Origin: Haliea sp964022665
GTDB taxonomy: Bacteria > Pseudomonadota > Gammaproteobacteria > Pseudomonadales > Halieaceae
Assembly (NCBI GenBank): GCA_964022665.1
Contig: CAXIDF010000002.1
Span: 62,001-126,000, forward strand
Direction: 5' to 3'
DNA: 64,000 bases
The translations under genes and the position numbers were made by a program. The stretch's first letter is position 1; each line of letters begins with the position of its first letter. This document shows, piece after piece, positions 61,429-64,000 of this stretch. The notes under the pieces are model-generated. The model saw only the letters and a list, made by a program, of their open reading frames with translations, was not told the DNA's origin and did no database searches.

Positions 61429-62484
61429 CTACAGCCCGCGCCGCGTGCGCACGGCAGCCGCCAGTTCTTCGAGTAGCGTTTCCGTGTGCTCCCAGTCGAT
61501 ACACGGGTCGGTAATACTCTGGCCATAAACCAAGGATTCGCCGGCGACCACATCCTGGCGCCCGGCGATCAGGTTGCTCTCGATCATCAAGCCAAAGATG
61601 GCGCTGTTGCCCCGCGCCACCTGGGCGCCGATATCACGAATCACATCCACCTGCCGCGCAGGTATCTTGCGACTGTTGGCGTGGCTGGCATCCACCATGA
61701 TGCGTGCGGACAGGCCCGCCTTGCGGAGCATCGCGGCCGCATCGTCCACAGAGAACATGTCGTAGTTGGGATGCTTGCCACCGCGCAGAATGATGTGGCA
61801 GTCCTCGTTGCCCGCTGTCTGGAAAATTGCGGAGTGGCCCTGCTTGGTGACCGACAGGAAATGGTGCGGCTGGGACGCCGACTTGATGGCGTCTATCGCC
61901 ACCTGTATGTCGCCATCGGTCGCGTTCTTGAAACCCACCGGGCAGGACAGCCCCGAGGCCAGTTCGCGGTGCGTCTGGCTCTCGGTAGTGCGTGCGCCGA
62001 TCGCGCCCCAGGCCACCAGGTCCGCCACGTACTGGGGACTGATCAGGTCCAGGTATTCGGTACCGGTCGGCAAGCCCAGGGCGGCGAGGTCTGCCAGTAA
62101 CTGACGGGCGAGGTGCAGGCCCTTGTTGATCTGGAACGTGTTGTTCAGGTCCGGGTCGTTTATCAGCCCTTTCCAGCCCACCGTGGTGCGCGGTTTCTCG
62201 AAATAAACCCGCATGACCACCTGCAGGTCGGCCTGCAGTGACTGGGCCACACGCTGCAGGCGTTGCGCATAATCACGGGCCGCGTCGGGGTCGTGAATGG
62301 AACAGGGGCCGACGACCACCAGCAGGCGGTCATCCTTTTCGGCCAGAATATCGTGAATGCTGCGGCGTGCAGCACTCACGGTCTGCGCGGCCGTTTCATC
62401 CAGGGCGATATCACTGATCAGTTGCTGCGGCGCTACCAGTTCATTGGTGCGCCGAATGCGCAGGTCGTCTGTATTGGTGGTCAT
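61429..62484 (-). CDS. 3-deoxy-7-phosphoheptulonate synthase (DAHP synthase, type I)
   Basis: A 351-residue AroF/G/H-type enzyme condensing phosphoenolpyruvate and erythrose 4-phosphate, the first step of aromatic amino acid synthesis. VVVGPCSIHDPDAA, FEKPRTTVGWKGLINDPDL, GARTTESQTHRELASGLSCPVGFKNATDG and DASHANS are all intact, including metal-binding Cys, His and Asp. Which amino acid inhibits it cannot be read reliably. The gene is 75 bases past the MobA-like gene and 34 before the metzincin gene. Confidence 0.95.
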   Translation of the reverse strand: MTTNTDDLRIRRTNELVAPQQLISDIALDETAAQTVSAARRSIHDILAEKDDRLLVVVGPCSIHDPDAARDYAQRLQRVAQSLQADLQVVMRVYFEKPRTTVGWKGLINDPDLNNTFQINKGLHLARQLLADLAALGLPTGTEYLDLISPQYVADLVAWGAIGARTTESQTHRELASGLSCPVGFKNATDGDIQVAIDAIKSASQPHHFLSVTKQGHSAIFQTAGNEDCHIILRGGKHPNYDMFSVDDAAAMLRKAGLSARIMVDASHANSRKIPARQVDVIRDIGAQVARGNSAIFGLMIESNLIAGRQDVVAGESLVYGQSITDPCIDWEHTETLLEELAAAVRTRRGL

Positions 62485-62559
62485 GGGATCCCGATGTGTG
62501 GTGCAGAGCCATCTACTATACCACCGGGCACTTGCCGCTTGCAGCTGGGGTGTGGTGAG

Positions 62560-63126
62560 TCAGGTGCGGGCGAGGTCACTCGGGTGATCAATATCCCGGA
62601 GTATGCCCGGGTCCGCAACCGCCAGCAGCGTTCGCCGTTCACCTGCCTCGCGCACGAGCGCCCGCGCACCCGTATCGCCCTGCAGGTTTGCCAGTCGGTC
62701 AAACCAATCCGGGCCGAATCCTACCGGGTGACCGCCGCGCCCCTGCCAGGTGGGCACTACGATGGCCTCGCGTGTCACTGCGGCCGCGACCTCACGATAG
62801 GTCGACGGCTGAATGGCAGGCATATCCGCCAACGCCACCAGAACCCCTTCCCATGCAGGCAGCTGTGCAACGCCCTCCGCCAGCGTGCTACCCATGCCGC
62901 AGCGCGCGCGCTCGCAGGCGATCACTTCCTCCGGCTGCAAGCCTGACTGTTGCGCCAATTGCGCTTCACCGGCACGCAGGCAGACTCGCAGCGGCAGGCC
63001 CGCGCCCCGAATCACAGCGATGGAAGTCGCCAGTAACGTCTGCCCGGACCGGGCCCGCGCGCGGCGTTTGTCGCTGCCGAAACGTCGACCCTCACCGGCG
63101 GCGAGCACCAGCACGCCGACGGTCAC
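62560..63126 (-). CDS. MobA-like nucleotidyltransferase (molybdenum cofactor)
   Basis: A 188-residue nucleotidyltransferase of the MobA/MocA type that attaches CMP or GMP to the molybdenum cofactor. The signature LAAGEGRRFGSDKRRA lies at residues 9-24; LVALADMPAIQPSTY and GGHPVGFGPDWF are also typical. It starts with GTG inside the stop of the XdhC gene (GTGA), so the two are translationally coupled. With XdhC, cytidylation of a cofactor for a xanthine dehydrogenase-type enzyme is likely. Confidence 0.88.
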   Translation of the reverse strand: MTVGVLVLAAGEGRRFGSDKRRARARSGQTLLATSIAVIRGAGLPLRVCLRAGEAQLAQQSGLQPEEVIACERARCGMGSTLAEGVAQLPAWEGVLVALADMPAIQPSTYREVAAAVTREAIVVPTWQGRGGHPVGFGPDWFDRLANLQGDTGARALVREAGERRTLLAVADPGILRDIDHPSDLART

Positions 63127-64000
63127 GCGGGCGGGCGCCTGCGGCGCAGGCTCACCAACTGCGCCATGATCGATATCGCAATTTCCAGCGGTGTCTTACT
63201 GCCGATATCCAGGCCCACCGGCGCATGCAAAGCGGCCAACTGCGTATCGCTCAGGCCGAGCTGCCGCAGCCGTCCCAGGCGTTTCTCGGTGGTTTTCAGG
63301 GAGCCCAGCGCGCCGACATACCAGGCCTCGGTGGTCAGCGCCTCCATCAGCGCCATATCGTCGATGCGGGGATCGTGGGTGAGTGTAATCACAATGCTGT
63401 GGCGATCACTGGCGTACGTGCGCACGGCGTCATCCGGCATGCCGTCCAGCAGGGGGACGGCGGGCCCCGGCCACTGCGCACGCACGCTTTCGCGGGGGTC
63501 GGCCACCAGCACATCGTAGTCCATCGCCAGTGCCAACTCCGCCAGGGATTGGCTGAGTTGACCCGCGCCCACCAGCAGCATGCGCATTTGTGGGCCAAAG
63601 GTCTGCACCAGTTCGGTTTCCGACAGCTGCAACTGGCCGTGAGTCGCAACCGGTGACCATTGCGTGATACCGGTGGCAATCGACACCCGGCGCTGCAGGC
63701 AGCGCCGCTCTGCCAGCGCCGTTAGCGCTGCCTCCAGCCACGCCTCGTCCCGGTCGGGTTGCAGCCGCTGCGCCAGCACCTGCAAGCGGCCGCCGCAGGG
63801 TAAACCGAGGCGTTCATTCTGCTCTGCCGTCACCCCATAAGGCACAAGCTCGGCACCGCTTAACGGCAATGCAGAGGAACGCAAACGCTCCAGCAGGTCC
63901 TCCTCAATACAGCCGCCAGAGAGCGACCCCACCTGTTCACCCTGCGCATTGCACACCAGCAATGAACCCGGAGGTCGCGGTGAAGAACCCTGCGCCGCGG
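63123..64000 (-). CDS. xdhC: XdhC/CoxI family protein, cut by the right edge
   Basis: At least 291 residues are visible; the open frame continues off the window, so the N-terminus is missing. The family opening is recognisable at the edge (QGSSPRPPGS, then VGSLSGGCIEEDL), followed by VPYGVTAEQNERLGLPCGGRLQVLAQ and the Rossmann C-domain (MLLVGAGQLSQSL, VLVADPRES, ITLTHDPRIDDMAL). XdhC proteins bind and sulfurate the molybdenum cofactor and hand it to xanthine dehydrogenase-like enzymes. It overlaps the MobA-like gene by four bases. Confidence 0.9.
   Translation of the reverse strand, partial: AAQGSSPRPPGSLLVCNAQGEQVGSLSGGCIEEDLLERLRSSALPLSGAELVPYGVTAEQNERLGLPCGGRLQVLAQRLQPDRDEAWLEAALTALAERRCLQRRVSIATGITQWSPVATHGQLQLSETELVQTFGPQMRMLLVGAGQLSQSLAELALAMDYDVLVADPRESVRAQWPGPAVPLLDGMPDDAVRTYASDRHSIVITLTHDPRIDDMALMEALTTEAWYVGALGSLKTTEKRLGRLRQLGLSDTQLAALHAPVGLDIGSKTPLEIAISIMAQLVSLRRRRPPA

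Noticed and set aside
1..64000. CRISPR arrays, insertion sequences, prophage genes, tRNA or rRNA genes
   Set aside because: No regularly spaced repeats, transposase or integrase motifs, or RNA gene signatures were recognised on reading both strands; a covariance-model scan could still reveal a small RNA.

Overview
The window reads as an ordinary chromosomal stretch of a GC-rich gammaproteobacterium. The presence of RapA, FinR/Fpr, the Tdh-Kbl pair, an Entner-Doudoroff operon, GspA/GspB and PxpABC points there. Several acyl-CoA synthetases, a wax ester synthase, a DUF3336 patatin and a DUF1214/sulfotransferase pair resemble marine lipid-degrading lineages such as Halieaceae or other Cellvibrionales; that placement is inference. 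I see no rRNA, tRNA, CRISPR array, insertion sequence or prophage. Coding density is high, no gap exceeds about 230 bases, and many long reverse-frame ORFs are GC-driven shadows.

Layout. 1-8.2 kb: the start of an exported protein (cut by the left edge), wax ester synthase, LysR regulator and TatD nuclease, RapA, and an exported M17 aminopeptidase. 8.3-14.7 kb: a six-gene minus-strand acyl-CoA catabolism operon (acyl-CoA dehydrogenase, HSD10-like dehydrogenase, CaiB racemase/transferase, enoyl-CoA hydratase, carboxyltransferase, RhlG-like reductase). 14.8-20.4 kb: a GGDEF protein with a degenerate active site coupled to an AraC regulator, a DUF748 envelope protein and a SprT-like protease. 20.5-30.8 kb: finR/fpr, two acyl-CoA synthetases, an ACAD10/11-type phosphotransferase, small redox genes, a patatin lipase and TesB. 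30.9-36.9 kb: a compact seven-gene operon combining both halves of D-glutamate cyclase, the three 5-oxoprolinase subunits, a D-amino acid transaminase and alanine racemase. 37-45 kb: a small conserved protein, a membrane HExxH protein, exopolyphosphatase, an epoxide-hydrolase-like enzyme, a DUF2254 membrane protein, GspB/GspA and a lipoprotein. 45-50 kb: PurU, an SDR, and threonine catabolism (tdh-kbl) beside an XRE-cupin regulator. 50-54.8 kb: edd-zwf-pgl-eda. 54.8-64 kb: PadR regulator and a divergent nitronate-monooxygenase-like gene sharing twin operators, DUF1214/sulfotransferase, a metzincin lipoprotein, DAHP synthase, and a MobA-like/XdhC pair cut by the right edge.

The strongest candidate for a little-described system is the 30.9-36.9 kb operon. 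Its enzymes can be joined into a route from alanine and 2-oxoglutarate through D-glutamate to 5-oxoproline and back to glutamate. In animals the two cyclase-type domains are fused in one mitochondrial protein; here they are separate genes flanking pxpABC. Other points of note are tandem ATGCAA-N4-TTGCAT operators at the PadR locus, a near-perfect palindrome at an apparently leaderless tdh, a perfect inverted repeat bracketing the acyl-CoA operon promoter, and an orphan minus-strand terminator with a short reading-frame remnant behind the wax synthase gene.
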